A stretch of 64,000 nt of DNA from UBA5614 sp963667535 (GCA_963667535.2 CAXXDU010000002.1:3348001-3412000); one strand, 5' to 3'; counted from the first letter of the stretch, positions 35,958 to 44,755 are shown. A program made the numbers and translations. The notes: generated by a model not told the origin, from the letters alone.

Positions 35958-37283
35958 ATGAATAGCTTACTGATAAAAAACGGTATAATCCTCACCGGAA
36001 TAGCAGATAATCCCGTATTATATGATAATGTACTGGTCATTGAGAATGGCAGGATAAGCAAAATCTGCACACCTGACCAGGTGGGCAGTTTTAACGGGCA
36101 GGTTATTGATGCAATGGGTAAAGTAGTTATGCCCGGCTTCATTAATGCCCATCATCATTTTTACAGCACTATGGTCAGAGGATTAGGCAAAGCTGCTCCC
36201 TCCAAAGACTTTAATGAAGTACTGGAAAACCTCTGGTGGCGTCTTGATAAAAAGCTTTTGATGGAAGATGTATATTACTCAGCTTTGATTTCTGCCATTG
36301 ATGCGGTTAAGCATGGCACAACCACGATTATTGACCATCATGCTTCTCCGGGAGCGATTCTGGGTTCTCTGGATGAAATCGCCAAAGCTATCAAACTGAC
36401 AGGTATCAGAGCAAATCTATGTTATGAAGTAACAGACAGAGATGGTGACTGCAAAGCGATGGACGGTATCAAAGAAAACGTGATGTGGCTGGAAGCTATG
36501 CAAGCCAATAATGATGAGCATCTGAAAGGACTCTTCGGTATGCATGCAGCTTTTACTTTGAGTGATAAGACACTGGAAACCATTGCTTTTGAAGGTGCAA
36601 GATTAAACTGCGGTTATCATATCCATGTAGCGGAAGCTGCTTCTGATGAAGATTATTCGCTTAAGCATTATGGCAAGAGAGTCGTAAATAGATTAAAGGA
36701 TTTCAATCTGCTCAATGACAAAACCGTAGCAGCGCATTGTGTGCACGTGGACGAAGCTGAGATGGAGATTTTGGCACAGATGAAGACCGCAATTGCGCAT
36801 AATCCTCAATCCAATCAAAATAACGCTGTCGGCATTGCTGATGTGGTAAAACTTACTCAAAAGGGCTGTCTGGTTGGTCTCGGTACCGATGCCATGACCG
36901 TTAATATGCTGGAAGAAATCAGAGTAGGACTATGGGCACAGCACCTGAAGCATGACCCTTCACAAGGCTTCATGGAAATTGCCAATACCTTGCTGAAAAA
37001 CAATGCTATTATTGCCAACCGTTATTGGAATGGCAAGCTCGGTACGCTGGAAGCCGGTAAAGCAGCGGATGTAGTTTTAATCGACTATTACCCACCCACA
37101 CCTTTGGATAGTAATACCTGGCTGGGACATGTAATCTTTGGTCTTTCTCAGTCACAGGTTGATACGACTATTTGTGGTGGCAGGATTCTTTATCAGAATA
37201 AACAGCTCAAACTTGATATAAATGAAGCAGAAGTCAATGCCAAATCCAGAGAATTTGCAACCAAGCTTTGGGATAGATTTTAG
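35958..37283 (+). CDS. ssnA: SsnA-like amidohydrolase (aminohydrolase of the purine degradation cluster)
   Basis: 441 residues from the ATG at 35958, which has GGAG six bases upstream. An in-frame ATG at 35946 overlaps that ribosome site. It has the metal-dependent deaminase fold: GFINAHHHFYSTMVRG (H65, H67), GYHIHVAEA, TVAAHCVHVDEAE and GLGTDAMT. This set resembles guanine deaminase/SsnA. E. coli ssnA lies in the same gene neighbourhood as ygeY, hyuA, ygfK and xdhD. The likely reaction is hydrolytic deamination of a purine or ring-opened purine derivative in the cytoplasm. The exact substrate is not established. It is the first gene of a plus-strand run, divergent from the xdh operon. Confidence 0.85.
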   Translation: MNSLLIKNGIILTGIADNPVLYDNVLVIENGRISKICTPDQVGSFNGQVIDAMGKVVMPGFINAHHHFYSTMVRGLGKAAPSKDFNEVLENLWWRLDKKLLMEDVYYSALISAIDAVKHGTTTIIDHHASPGAILGSLDEIAKAIKLTGIRANLCYEVTDRDGDCKAMDGIKENVMWLEAMQANNDEHLKGLFGMHAAFTLSDKTLETIAFEGARLNCGYHIHVAEAASDEDYSLKHYGKRVVNRLKDFNLLNDKTVAAHCVHVDEAEMEILAQMKTAIAHNPQSNQNNAVGIADVVKLTQKGCLVGLGTDAMTVNMLEEIRVGLWAQHLKHDPSQGFMEIANTLLKNNAIIANRYWNGKLGTLEAGKAADVVLIDYYPPTPLDSNTWLGHVIFGLSQSQVDTTICGGRILYQNKQLKLDINEAEVNAKSREFATKLWDRF

Positions 37284-37298
37284 TTTATAGTTCCGCAT

Positions 37299-37410
37299 TT
37301 TTGTGTCATTCCTGCGATGGGGTCCCCGCAAGAAAACTTGTTTGCTTGTGGGGTGTTCAAGGCGGGAATCTTAAAAAACAGGCTGGATCCCTGCCTACGC
37401 AGGGACGACA
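37299..37410. repeat. Intergenic GTCATTCCTGCG-type inverted-repeat element
   Basis: The 159-bp gap between ssnA and ygeY is nearly filled by an element starting GTCATTCCTGCGATGGGG and ending CTACGCAGGGACGAC, with an internal GGCGGGAATC and GGGGTCCCCGC palindrome. A shorter relative with the same ends lies at 49303-49356. Sequences of this type (CGTCATTCC...GCAGGAATC) are widespread small palindromic repeats. Confidence 0.6.
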
Positions 37411-37442
37411 TATTGTATGATATTATAAACAGGAGATAAATT

Positions 37443-38639
37443 ATGTATAACCAAATCATGGAAAAAGCCAAGGTTTTTGAAGCAGATACTGTACGGTTTC
37501 TTTGCGATATGATACGTCACCCGTCCTTTTCTACCAAGGAAAGTGACGTTATTCAATGCATCAAGAAAGAAATGGATGCTGTCGGTTTTGATGAAGTGAA
37601 AGTTGACGGCTTGGGCAACGTAATCGGTCGTATCGGATTTGGACAAAGAGTTATTGCTTTTGATGCACATATTGATACGGTCTATGCCGGAGATTTGAGC
37701 TTGTGGAAGACTGACCCCTTTAAAGCTGAAGTCAAGGACGGCATGGTAATCGGCAGAGGCAGTGTGGACCAGGAAGGCGGAATGGCTTCCATGGTAGCTG
37801 CTGCCCGCATTATAAAAGAACTTGATTTGAATAAAGAATTCAGCATCTATTTTACCGGTACTGTGATGGAAGAAGACTGTGATGGTCTTTGCTGGCAGTA
37901 TCTGATAAAAGAAGAAAAGCTGGTACCTGAACTGGTTGTTATTACAGAACCGACTAACCTTAATCTCTATCGAGGACACCGTGGGCGGATGGAAATGATG
38001 ATACATGTCAAAGGATTATCCTGTCACGGTTCAGCACCCGAAAGAGGCGATAATGCCATTTACAAAATCAGCCGGATTGCTCTGGAGATAGAGAAACTGC
38101 ATGAACATCTGAAAGATGATGCTTTCCTGGGAAAAGGCAGCGTTGCCGTTACTCAGGTTTTCTTCTCTTCTCCTTCTCAGTGTGCTGTGCCTGATGCAGC
38201 CTCAATCCAATTGGACAGACGCCTGACCTATGGCGAAACCAAAGACAGCGCTGTGATGGAAGTACAGGAAGCTTGCCGCAAAGCCGGTTATCCCGATGCT
38301 GTTGTGGAAGTTCTCATGTATGAAGAAGCTGCGTTCACCGGACTCGTTTATCCAACAGAAAAGTACTATCCGACCTGGGTGTTACCCAAAGAATCTCCCT
38401 GGCTCAAGACAGCCGTTGCCAGTTATGAACAGGTTCTGGGACGTAAGCCGGTTGTGGATAAATGGACATTCAGTACCAATGGAGTTGCTATCATGGGAAT
38501 GCACAATATCCCATGTATCGGAATGGGTCCTGGTAATGAGATTTATGCCCATGCACCTAACGAATCCTGCCCTGTGGAGCATCTGACCAAAGCTGCTGCT
38601 TTCTATGCGGCTTATGTCTATGCTTTGAATCAACAATAG
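37443..38639 (+). CDS. ygeY: YgeY-like M20 family metallopeptidase
   Basis: A 398-residue M20/ArgE-DapE-type hydrolase with a full dinuclear site: H76 and D78 (FDAHIDTV), D109 (GRGSVDQEGG), the Glu pair E143-E144 (VMEEDCDG), a later TEPTN acid and the C-terminal GNEIYAHAPNES His. AGGAG precedes the ATG. YgeY homologues accompany SsnA and hydantoinase in enteric and gut-anaerobe purine clusters and are thought to hydrolyse an amide or carbamoyl intermediate late in ring degradation. That substrate remains inferred. It is followed after 3 bp by the PLP enzyme, so the two are co-transcribed. Confidence 0.86.
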   Translation: MYNQIMEKAKVFEADTVRFLCDMIRHPSFSTKESDVIQCIKKEMDAVGFDEVKVDGLGNVIGRIGFGQRVIAFDAHIDTVYAGDLSLWKTDPFKAEVKDGMVIGRGSVDQEGGMASMVAAARIIKELDLNKEFSIYFTGTVMEEDCDGLCWQYLIKEEKLVPELVVITEPTNLNLYRGHRGRMEMMIHVKGLSCHGSAPERGDNAIYKISRIALEIEKLHEHLKDDAFLGKGSVAVTQVFFSSPSQCAVPDAASIQLDRRLTYGETKDSAVMEVQEACRKAGYPDAVVEVLMYEEAAFTGLVYPTEKYYPTWVLPKESPWLKTAVASYEQVLGRKPVVDKWTFSTNGVAIMGMHNIPCIGMGPGNEIYAHAPNESCPVEHLTKAAAFYAAYVYALNQQ

Positions 38640-38642
38640 AAT

Positions 38643-39800
38643 ATGTTTTTTAAAAACTATCGCTGCACCGGTTGCGGAAAAGAATATGCACGTGATGAAG
38701 TGCGTTATCTTTGCCCTGACTGTTCTAAAGATTATAAACCGGGAATGCCGTTAACAGGTGTTCTGGAAGCCAATTTTGATTATGCAGCCATTTCAAGAAC
38801 CTGGAACGAAAGACCCTCAGTTGAGCTATTCTCAGCAGTTGAAACCCAATTCTATCCCGAACTACCGGTCGGGAATACTCCTATGTTCCGTTCCAACCGT
38901 CTGGCTGAACAAGTTGGATTAATAGATTTACAGATTAAGAACGACGGACTCAATCCCAGTGGTTCACTCAAAGACAGAGCTTCGCATCTGATGGTGGCAG
39001 AAGCAATCCGTCTGGGAGAAAAGAAAGTTGTCTGTGCTTCCACAGGTAATGCTGCCAGTGCTTTGGCAGCGCTTTGTGCCAGTGCAGGTTTGAAAGCAGT
39101 TATCTTTGTTCCCAAAGCTGCACCACCTGCCAAGCTTGCTCAAATCAGAATACATGGAGCAGAACTGATTATGGTGGATGGCACTTATGATGATGCCTTT
39201 GCTCAGTCTCTGGAATATACTGCTAAAGAGGGAGGACTCAACCGCAACACTGCTTATCATCCCCTCACTATTGAAGGTAAAAAGACTGCCGGACTGGAAA
39301 TCTTCCTGCAAAACAATCAGAATGTACCAGATTGGATAGTAGTATCCTGCGGTGATGGAGTTATACTGTCCGGAGTACACAAAGCCTTTATTGATTTGCA
39401 GAAAGCAGACATTATCCATAAACTGCCCCGGCTTCTCTGCGTACAGGCAGAGCATTCCGATGCCATTACCCGTTACTTCAACACAGGGACTTATTCCGAT
39501 GCAGCCAATCCCGTCACAGTGGCAGATTCAATTTCCGTGAGAACCCCCAGCAATGCGCATTGGGCGGTGCGTGCCCTCAAAGAGACCAAGGGAGCTTGTA
39601 TAACTGTCACTGATGATGAGATTTTACAAGCTCAGAAACTTCTGGCTCAGACCACAGGGATTTTTGCTGAACCAGCCGCATCAGCTTCTTTGGCAGGGCT
39701 GATTAAAGCTACAGATAAACATGTTCTCTGCCGCATGGACCAGGTTGTACTGCTTATAACCGGACATGGCTTAAAAGACATCGGAGCGGTTAGGTTCTAG
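38643..39800 (+). CDS. Threonine synthase-like PLP-dependent enzyme (fold type II) in purine cluster
   Basis: A 385-residue protein with an N-terminal zinc-ribbon-like knuckle (C8-TG-C11 and C24-PD-C27), the PLP-lysine motif NPSGSLKDRAS (K110), the phosphate loop STGNAASALAALCASAG and VSCGDGVILSGVHKAF. The family label by sequence is threonine synthase. However, it lies between ygeY and the hydantoinase, exactly where E. coli and other purine clusters carry the fold-type-II lyase YgeX (diaminopropionate ammonia-lyase). It therefore more likely eliminates ammonia from a 2,3-diaminopropionate- or serine-like product. There is no homoserine kinase or homoserine dehydrogenase next to it. A housekeeping threonine role cannot be excluded. 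Confidence 0.8.
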   Translation: MFFKNYRCTGCGKEYARDEVRYLCPDCSKDYKPGMPLTGVLEANFDYAAISRTWNERPSVELFSAVETQFYPELPVGNTPMFRSNRLAEQVGLIDLQIKNDGLNPSGSLKDRASHLMVAEAIRLGEKKVVCASTGNAASALAALCASAGLKAVIFVPKAAPPAKLAQIRIHGAELIMVDGTYDDAFAQSLEYTAKEGGLNRNTAYHPLTIEGKKTAGLEIFLQNNQNVPDWIVVSCGDGVILSGVHKAFIDLQKADIIHKLPRLLCVQAEHSDAITRYFNTGTYSDAANPVTVADSISVRTPSNAHWAVRALKETKGACITVTDDEILQAQKLLAQTTGIFAEPAASASLAGLIKATDKHVLCRMDQVVLLITGHGLKDIGAVRF

Positions 39801-39801
39801 T

Positions 39802-41091
39802 ATGAAAAAACTACTCACCAACGGTTTGGTATATCAGGAAACAGTCTTTGCCAGGCTGGATATTCTTGTCGAAAATGGTGAGATTATCAAGATTGGCGAA
39901 AACCTGTTTGAACCATACGTTGATGTCATAGATTGCCAGGGAACATATATTCTGCCGGGCATAGTTGATATGCATGTACATGTGGGTGAAAAGATATGCG
40001 GACTTGACCTGGCTGATGATTTTAACAGTCTGGCAAAGCTTGCTTCCCGATGCGGAATCTCTGCTTTGGGTGTATTTATCACTGAAAGAACGGCTCAGGA
40101 AAGTAAGCAAAAGACCTTGCTAAAACAGTATGAAAAGATAACCGACCAAGCACGCAGAGAATTCTCAAGGATTATCCACTGGCATATAACACCTACAGTG
40201 TCTGAACCCGAAGATATATTACCACTAATCAAACAAGGTTGCGATTTAAAGTTTTATACTACTTATAAACCCAATGGGCTCTACCGTTCTTATGAAGAAA
40301 TCTCACGCTGGATGCAGGAGCTTAAAGACCTGAAGCCACGCATGCTGATACATTGTGAAGATGATGAGATTATTGCTGCCATGTCTGCTTTTCATCCTTT
40401 CAGGCATCCTTATGACAATGCCAAACGCCGTCCTGAGGTTGCAGAAGTCAAAGCAGTAGAAAAGGTGTTGAATTTGGCAGTTAAACATAATTATCCCGCA
40501 CATATTGTCCATGTCTCTACTCCCGGAGCTGCCATGCTGATCTATGAAGCCAGAAACCACGCTCCGGTTACCTGCGAAACTGCGCCTCATTATCTGCTGC
40601 TAAATGATGATATGCTCCAAGGAGAAAACGGTCACCGCGGGCTATGTACTCCACCCTTTAGAAATGAACATTCACGTGGTCTGATGCTGGAGCTCGTGCA
40701 AGATGGTTTATTTGATGCCATTGCCACTGACCATTGTCCTTTTACCAAAGCTGATAAAGACAAACATCAAGATAATCCTGAACAGGTTCCCACCGGTATT
40801 GCCGGCTTAGGTGCTACCTTTCCTATTCTCTATGAGAATTTGGTTAAACCCGGTAAACTTACTTTGGAAAAACTCATGCTTTATATCTCGACCAATCCTG
40901 CCAAACTGATGAACCTCTATCCTGATTATGGTGCAATCAAACCGGGTACAAAAACTAACCTGATAGTCCTTCAAATGAAACCCGGCAACCGGTTACAGCC
41001 TATTCTGCCTTCTTTGGCTGATACCTATAATCCCTGGGAGAACACTGAAACTGATATGGAAATTAAGGAATTGAATTTATGTACAGACTAA
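39802..41091 (+). CDS. hyuA: Dihydropyrimidinase/hydantoinase-type cyclic amidohydrolase
   Basis: A 429-residue member of the hydantoinase/dihydropyrimidinase/allantoinase group with a complete binuclear metal site: H58 and H60 (DMHVHVG), the carboxylated lysine K150 (GCDLKFYTTY), H184 (MLIHCEDD), H237 (HIVHVST) and D310 (IATDHCPF). It should open a cyclic ureide ring. It corresponds by position to E. coli hyuA, the D-phenylhydantoinase of the same cluster. It starts one base after the PLP enzyme stop, and its end overlaps the lipoprotein gene by 13 bp. Confidence 0.85.
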   Translation: MKKLLTNGLVYQETVFARLDILVENGEIIKIGENLFEPYVDVIDCQGTYILPGIVDMHVHVGEKICGLDLADDFNSLAKLASRCGISALGVFITERTAQESKQKTLLKQYEKITDQARREFSRIIHWHITPTVSEPEDILPLIKQGCDLKFYTTYKPNGLYRSYEEISRWMQELKDLKPRMLIHCEDDEIIAAMSAFHPFRHPYDNAKRRPEVAEVKAVEKVLNLAVKHNYPAHIVHVSTPGAAMLIYEARNHAPVTCETAPHYLLLNDDMLQGENGHRGLCTPPFRNEHSRGLMLELVQDGLFDAIATDHCPFTKADKDKHQDNPEQVPTGIAGLGATFPILYENLVKPGKLTLEKLMLYISTNPAKLMNLYPDYGAIKPGTKTNLIVLQMKPGNRLQPILPSLADTYNPWENTETDMEIKELNLCTD

Positions 41092-41813
41092 TCATCCCGG
41101 CTTTTTTGCTGGCATTACTAACTGGCTGTGCAGTTATGGATACAAGCGTTATGGATACAGCAGAACCTTTGCAACAGGGTAAAATCAAAGCGGAAACATT
41201 TGCCACCACTGGTCTGATTTTGGAAAGCGCAGTGTATGACAAAGAAGATGAAGCAGAGGGTCATTACCGTCATGCAGCTATGTGGCCTGTCATGGGATTA
41301 AAGTTTGGCATTGGCACAGCCGAAGATACAGAAGTGGGCGGTAAATTTTGGGCTTCCATCAGTACAACCGGAGCCAAGGTTTATCTAAAGAGTCTGATTG
41401 ACCGGAAAGACGATGTTTACTACTCTGTGATACCAGCTCTTACCTATACCGGTATTGATAATGATGACGCAGCCTATGATGAAGATGAAGTCCCTGATAC
41501 TGATCAAAAATACAGGTCTGTAGGGGTAGAACTACCGGTTTTAGTTACAAAGAAATTTTCGGAAGCTGTTTCACTCACTGCCGCACTCAGAATGAACTAC
41601 AATTATTTTACATACCAATATGTTGAGGAACATGGCGAAACAGTCAAACACGGCCCTACAGGCATTGTACACGGCGGAGTTTTGGTCAATTCCAGATTCA
41701 GACTCGCCTTCGTTGTTCTTACTCCCGAAGTTGGAGTAGAGGTAGTGCCGGTTGTAAATGGTGATATCACGATTCTTCCCACTGGTGGTTTGACTTTGGG
41801 ATTGCAATTCTGA
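41079..41813 (+). CDS. Predicted lipoprotein with barrel-like fold, within purine cluster
   Basis: A 244-residue protein with lipoprotein signal MYRLIIPAFLLALLTGC (lipobox LLTGC). The mature part alternates amphipathic strands and turns (WPVMGLKFGIGTAEDTEVGG, SLTAALRMNYNYFTYQY, GDITILPTGGLTLGLQF) and ends in Phe, like an outer-membrane barrel. A lipidated N-terminus plus a barrel-like body is unusual. The acidic loop DNDDAAYDEDEVPDTD could bind cations. It is wedged between hyuA and the Mo hydroxylase and overlaps hyuA, so it is probably co-expressed. Uptake of a purine-related substrate at the outer membrane is a positional guess. I do not recognise the family. Confidence 0.65.
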   Translation: MYRLIIPAFLLALLTGCAVMDTSVMDTAEPLQQGKIKAETFATTGLILESAVYDKEDEAEGHYRHAAMWPVMGLKFGIGTAEDTEVGGKFWASISTTGAKVYLKSLIDRKDDVYYSVIPALTYTGIDNDDAAYDEDEVPDTDQKYRSVGVELPVLVTKKFSEAVSLTAALRMNYNYFTYQYVEEHGETVKHGPTGIVHGGVLVNSRFRLAFVVLTPEVGVEVVPVVNGDITILPTGGLTLGLQF

Positions 41814-41826
41814 CAAGGAAGATAAT

Positions 41827-44082
41827 ATGAATAATTCAGATAGTAAAGCCTGGCGTAATGATGCTTTTGGCAAAGTAACCGGCAAAGCCAAATATACTGA
41901 TGACCTCAAGATGAATAATATGCTGCATGCAGTTCCGGTTTATTCAGATTTTGTCTCTGCCAGAATCATTGAGATTAATACCGCCAGGGCAAAGCAGCAA
42001 CCCGGTGTAGTCACTGTCCTCACTTTCAAAGATATTCCCGGCAATCTTGAGTTCGGACAGATTATCAGGGATTATTCCATTTTGGCTCATGACCGTATCC
42101 GTACTTGCGGTGATGTGATTGCCGTCATAGTAGCAGAAAGCAGGCAACAAGCCATAGATGCCATACCTTTTGTGACACTTAAAGCAGAGGAGCTTCCTGC
42201 TGTGCTTGATGCGGAAGAGGCTCTGAAAGAAGGTTCTCCACTCGTACATGAAAGTCATGGCAATAATATCAAAAATTACCATTGTGTGCGTACCGGTGAT
42301 GTGGAAACAGGTGAAAAAGAAGCTGATATTGTGATAGAGCAGGAATTTACTACTTCCCACATTGAGCATGCGTATCTGGAACCTGAATCTGCTCTCTGCT
42401 GGCTGAGACCGGATGGAGTAATGGAGGTGTATGGCAGCATGCAACATCCCTTTAGTACGAGGCGTTTTGTTGCCAGCACTTTAGGAAAACCTTTGTCCGA
42501 TGTGGAAGTCAAGACTATTCCTATGGGCGGTGGCTTTGGCGGTAAAGATGACACAGCAGCCATTGTTTGTGCCAGAGCAGCTCTGGCTTCATATATCACA
42601 GGCTTTCCGGTTAAAATGACCTATGCCCGTGAATGGAGCCTGCGTGAAAGCTATAAACGTCATCCCTATAAAATCCAGTACAAGGCAGGATTTAAAAAGG
42701 ACGGCAAATTCAGCTTTGTTAAAGTTCGTATGGTTGCAGATGGCGGAGCATATTGTTCCGTTACACCCTGGGTAACCTGGCGTTCCACTGTTCAATGCTG
42801 CGGACCTTATGAAGTGCCTCACGTGCATTGTGACGTTTACGGTGTTTATACTAATAATATCTATTGCGGCGCTTTTCGCGGTTTCGGCAGCCCGCAGGTC
42901 AATTTTGCCATTGAACAATTAATAGAAATAGCAGCGGAAAAGCTTGGCATTGATGAGATTGAGATGCGCAGACGTAATATGGTGCATCAAGGCTCAGTCA
43001 CAGTCACAGGTCAGAAGCTGGATGCACACACAGTCAGCTTACAACAGGTCCTGGACATCGTTTTGAAAGAAAGCGATTACTATCATAAAAAACAGCTATG
43101 CTCCTTCGGAAAACCCGGGCAGGATGAACTCTACGGCATCGGACTTGCCATCAGTTATCGTGGCATGAGTCTCGGAGCAGAAGGCACTGATTTTAACAGT
43201 GCTATCATCAGTGTTCAACCCGATGGCAGTATTTTACTGGAAACAGGTGTGCACGAAAACGGACAAGGTAGTGAAAGCGCTATGATTCTTCTTTGTGCAG
43301 AATATCTCTCCATCAATAAAGACCGTATCCGTTACCGTCAGCCTTCTACTTCAAACATTCCGGATGGCGGTACTACAGTCGCTTCACGTGGTACAATCAT
43401 GGGTGGCGGAGCTGTGGTTAATGCTGCTAAACAATTAAAAGAACACATAGCCCGTATTATTGCCCCTGATTTGAACTGCAAGCCGGAAGAAATCAGCTTT
43501 GAGAATGAATTCCTTTATAACAAAGATAAAAGCCAAAAGCTCAGCTTCAATGAAGTCATCCGCCTGATGTATTCACGGCAGGAATATCCTTTCAGCTTTG
43601 GCGTATTCCAGGCTCCCAAAGTTAGCTGGGATGAACATACAGGTCACGGCAATGCCTATTTTACCTGGGTTTATGCTTGTCAGGCAGTAGAACTCAATGT
43701 AAACATCAAGACCGGCAAGATTACTCTGCTCAATATGATTGCCGCTCACGATGTCGGCAAAGCAGTCAATCCAGCCATGCTCAAAGGACAATTCTATGGC
43801 GGGATGGCTATGGGAGCAGGCTTTGGTATGCTGGAAAAGTGTGAAGTCAAAGACGGCAAAGTAATACCCACAAACCTGCATCAGTACAGAATTATGCGCA
43901 GCACTGACCTGCCTGAAATGACTGCCATCATCGTGGAAAACCATGACCCGCTTTCTCCTTCAGGTGCCAAAGGTATCGGCGAACCTACCAACGAACTCAT
44001 GGGTCCTGCCATCGCCAATGCAGTCTATCATGCCACAGGCAAGAGATATGCAGATCAGCCTATCAAAATAAAAAATCGGTGA
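41827..44082 (+). CDS. xdhD: Second molybdenum hydroxylase large subunit, XdhD-like
   Basis: A 751-residue Mo-binding subunit of the xanthine dehydrogenase family, distinct from the one at 29.5 kb. It has SHIEHAYLEPE, MGGGFGGKDD, ESYKRHPYKIQYKAG, CGAFRGFGSPQVNF, GVHENGQGSESAM and SPSGAKGIGEPTNE with the catalytic Glu. The xanthine-oxidase style TEDML/TAYRGFG pair is replaced by variants (REWSL; GAFRGFG), as in XdhD and nicotinate-dehydrogenase-like enzymes, so the substrate may be a different purine or N-heterocycle. It pairs with the 2Fe-2S subunit 205 bp downstream, from which it is separated by a repeat element. Confidence 0.85.
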   Translation: MNNSDSKAWRNDAFGKVTGKAKYTDDLKMNNMLHAVPVYSDFVSARIIEINTARAKQQPGVVTVLTFKDIPGNLEFGQIIRDYSILAHDRIRTCGDVIAVIVAESRQQAIDAIPFVTLKAEELPAVLDAEEALKEGSPLVHESHGNNIKNYHCVRTGDVETGEKEADIVIEQEFTTSHIEHAYLEPESALCWLRPDGVMEVYGSMQHPFSTRRFVASTLGKPLSDVEVKTIPMGGGFGGKDDTAAIVCARAALASYITGFPVKMTYAREWSLRESYKRHPYKIQYKAGFKKDGKFSFVKVRMVADGGAYCSVTPWVTWRSTVQCCGPYEVPHVHCDVYGVYTNNIYCGAFRGFGSPQVNFAIEQLIEIAAEKLGIDEIEMRRRNMVHQGSVTVTGQKLDAHTVSLQQVLDIVLKESDYYHKKQLCSFGKPGQDELYGIGLAISYRGMSLGAEGTDFNSAIISVQPDGSILLETGVHENGQGSESAMILLCAEYLSINKDRIRYRQPSTSNIPDGGTTVASRGTIMGGGAVVNAAKQLKEHIARIIAPDLNCKPEEISFENEFLYNKDKSQKLSFNEVIRLMYSRQEYPFSFGVFQAPKVSWDEHTGHGNAYFTWVYACQAVELNVNIKTGKITLLNMIAAHDVGKAVNPAMLKGQFYGGMAMGAGFGMLEKCEVKDGKVIPTNLHQYRIMRSTDLPEMTAIIVENHDPLSPSGAKGIGEPTNELMGPAIANAVYHATGKRYADQPIKIKNR

Positions 44083-44090
44083 ACAGTTCT

Positions 44091-44271
44091 CGTGATTAAG
44101 TGATAAGGTGATAAGGTGATAAGGTGTTCTGGTGCATGTTGTAATTTCATGTGTGATCTGCAGAAGTCGGCATTCTGGCGAGTGCTGAAACCCAGTTACA
44201 ATTCTTCACGGACAATAGTTATCAGCCCACAATACCACCTTATCACCCTATCACCTTTCCACCCTATCACG
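44091..44271. repeat. Miniature inverted-repeat element with GTGATAAG iterated ends
   Basis: The gap between the Mo and 2Fe-2S subunit genes holds a 181-bp element. Its left end CGTGATTAAGTGATAAGGTG continues with further GTGATAAG units to about 44128, and its right end (44235-44271) is the same pattern inverted (CACCTTATCACCCTATCACC and so on to ATCACG). About 37 bp at each end are complementary with several mismatches. The inside has no open frame. Non-autonomous insertion or a structured mRNA spacer are both possible. Confidence 0.72.
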
Positions 44272-44287
44272 AAAAGAAGAGGTAACA

Positions 44288-44746
44288 ATGAATACAAGTA
44301 TTAACAAACAAATGATTCCTCTCGACAATATGGATTTGGATATGAATCTCCTGCACTTTTTACGAGAAGCACTGGATCTCACCGGTGCTAAAAATGGTTG
44401 CGGTATAGGTGTCTGCGGTACATGCACAGTGCTGATAGACAACGAACCTGCCAAATCCTGTAAGCTGACTATCAAAGACATTGTGGATAAGGAAGTGATT
44501 ACCATTGAAGGTATGGCAAACACAGATGGCAGCCTGCACTTTCTCCAACAGGCTTTCCTCGATGCCGGAGCCATTCAGTGCGGCTTTTGCACTCCAGGTA
44601 TGGTGCTCACTGCTCATGCATTTTTACTCAAGACTCCAAACCCCACCCGTCAGCAAGCCCGTCAGGCTATCAAAGGCAATCTCTGCCGCTGCACAGGCTA
44701 TCAACAGATAATCGATGCCATCTTGCAGGCAGCACAACGTTATTGA
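44288..44746 (+). CDS. Molybdenum hydroxylase 2x[2Fe-2S] subunit
   Basis: A 152-residue subunit with plant-type and helical 2Fe-2S sites: C38, C43, C46, C58 and C98, C101, C133, C135 (QCGFCTPGM; NLCRCTGYQQ). It corresponds to XdhC-type/NdhS-type small subunits and should pass electrons from the XdhD-like Mo subunit. No separate FAD subunit is encoded in this window, unlike E. coli, where ygfM supplies it. Electrons may therefore be handed to the XdhA FAD domain, to a ferredoxin, or to a subunit encoded elsewhere. It ends 9 bp before the convergent STAND-like gene. Confidence 0.9.
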   Translation: MNTSINKQMIPLDNMDLDMNLLHFLREALDLTGAKNGCGIGVCGTCTVLIDNEPAKSCKLTIKDIVDKEVITIEGMANTDGSLHFLQQAFLDAGAIQCGFCTPGMVLTAHAFLLKTPNPTRQQARQAIKGNLCRCTGYQQIIDAILQAAQRY

Positions 44747-44755
44747 GCACATATT

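Noticed and set aside
29506..44082. Selenium-dependent hydroxylase
   Set aside because: No in-frame UGA with a following hairpin and no selenium-cofactor maturation genes were seen; the Mo subunits read as ordinary proteins.
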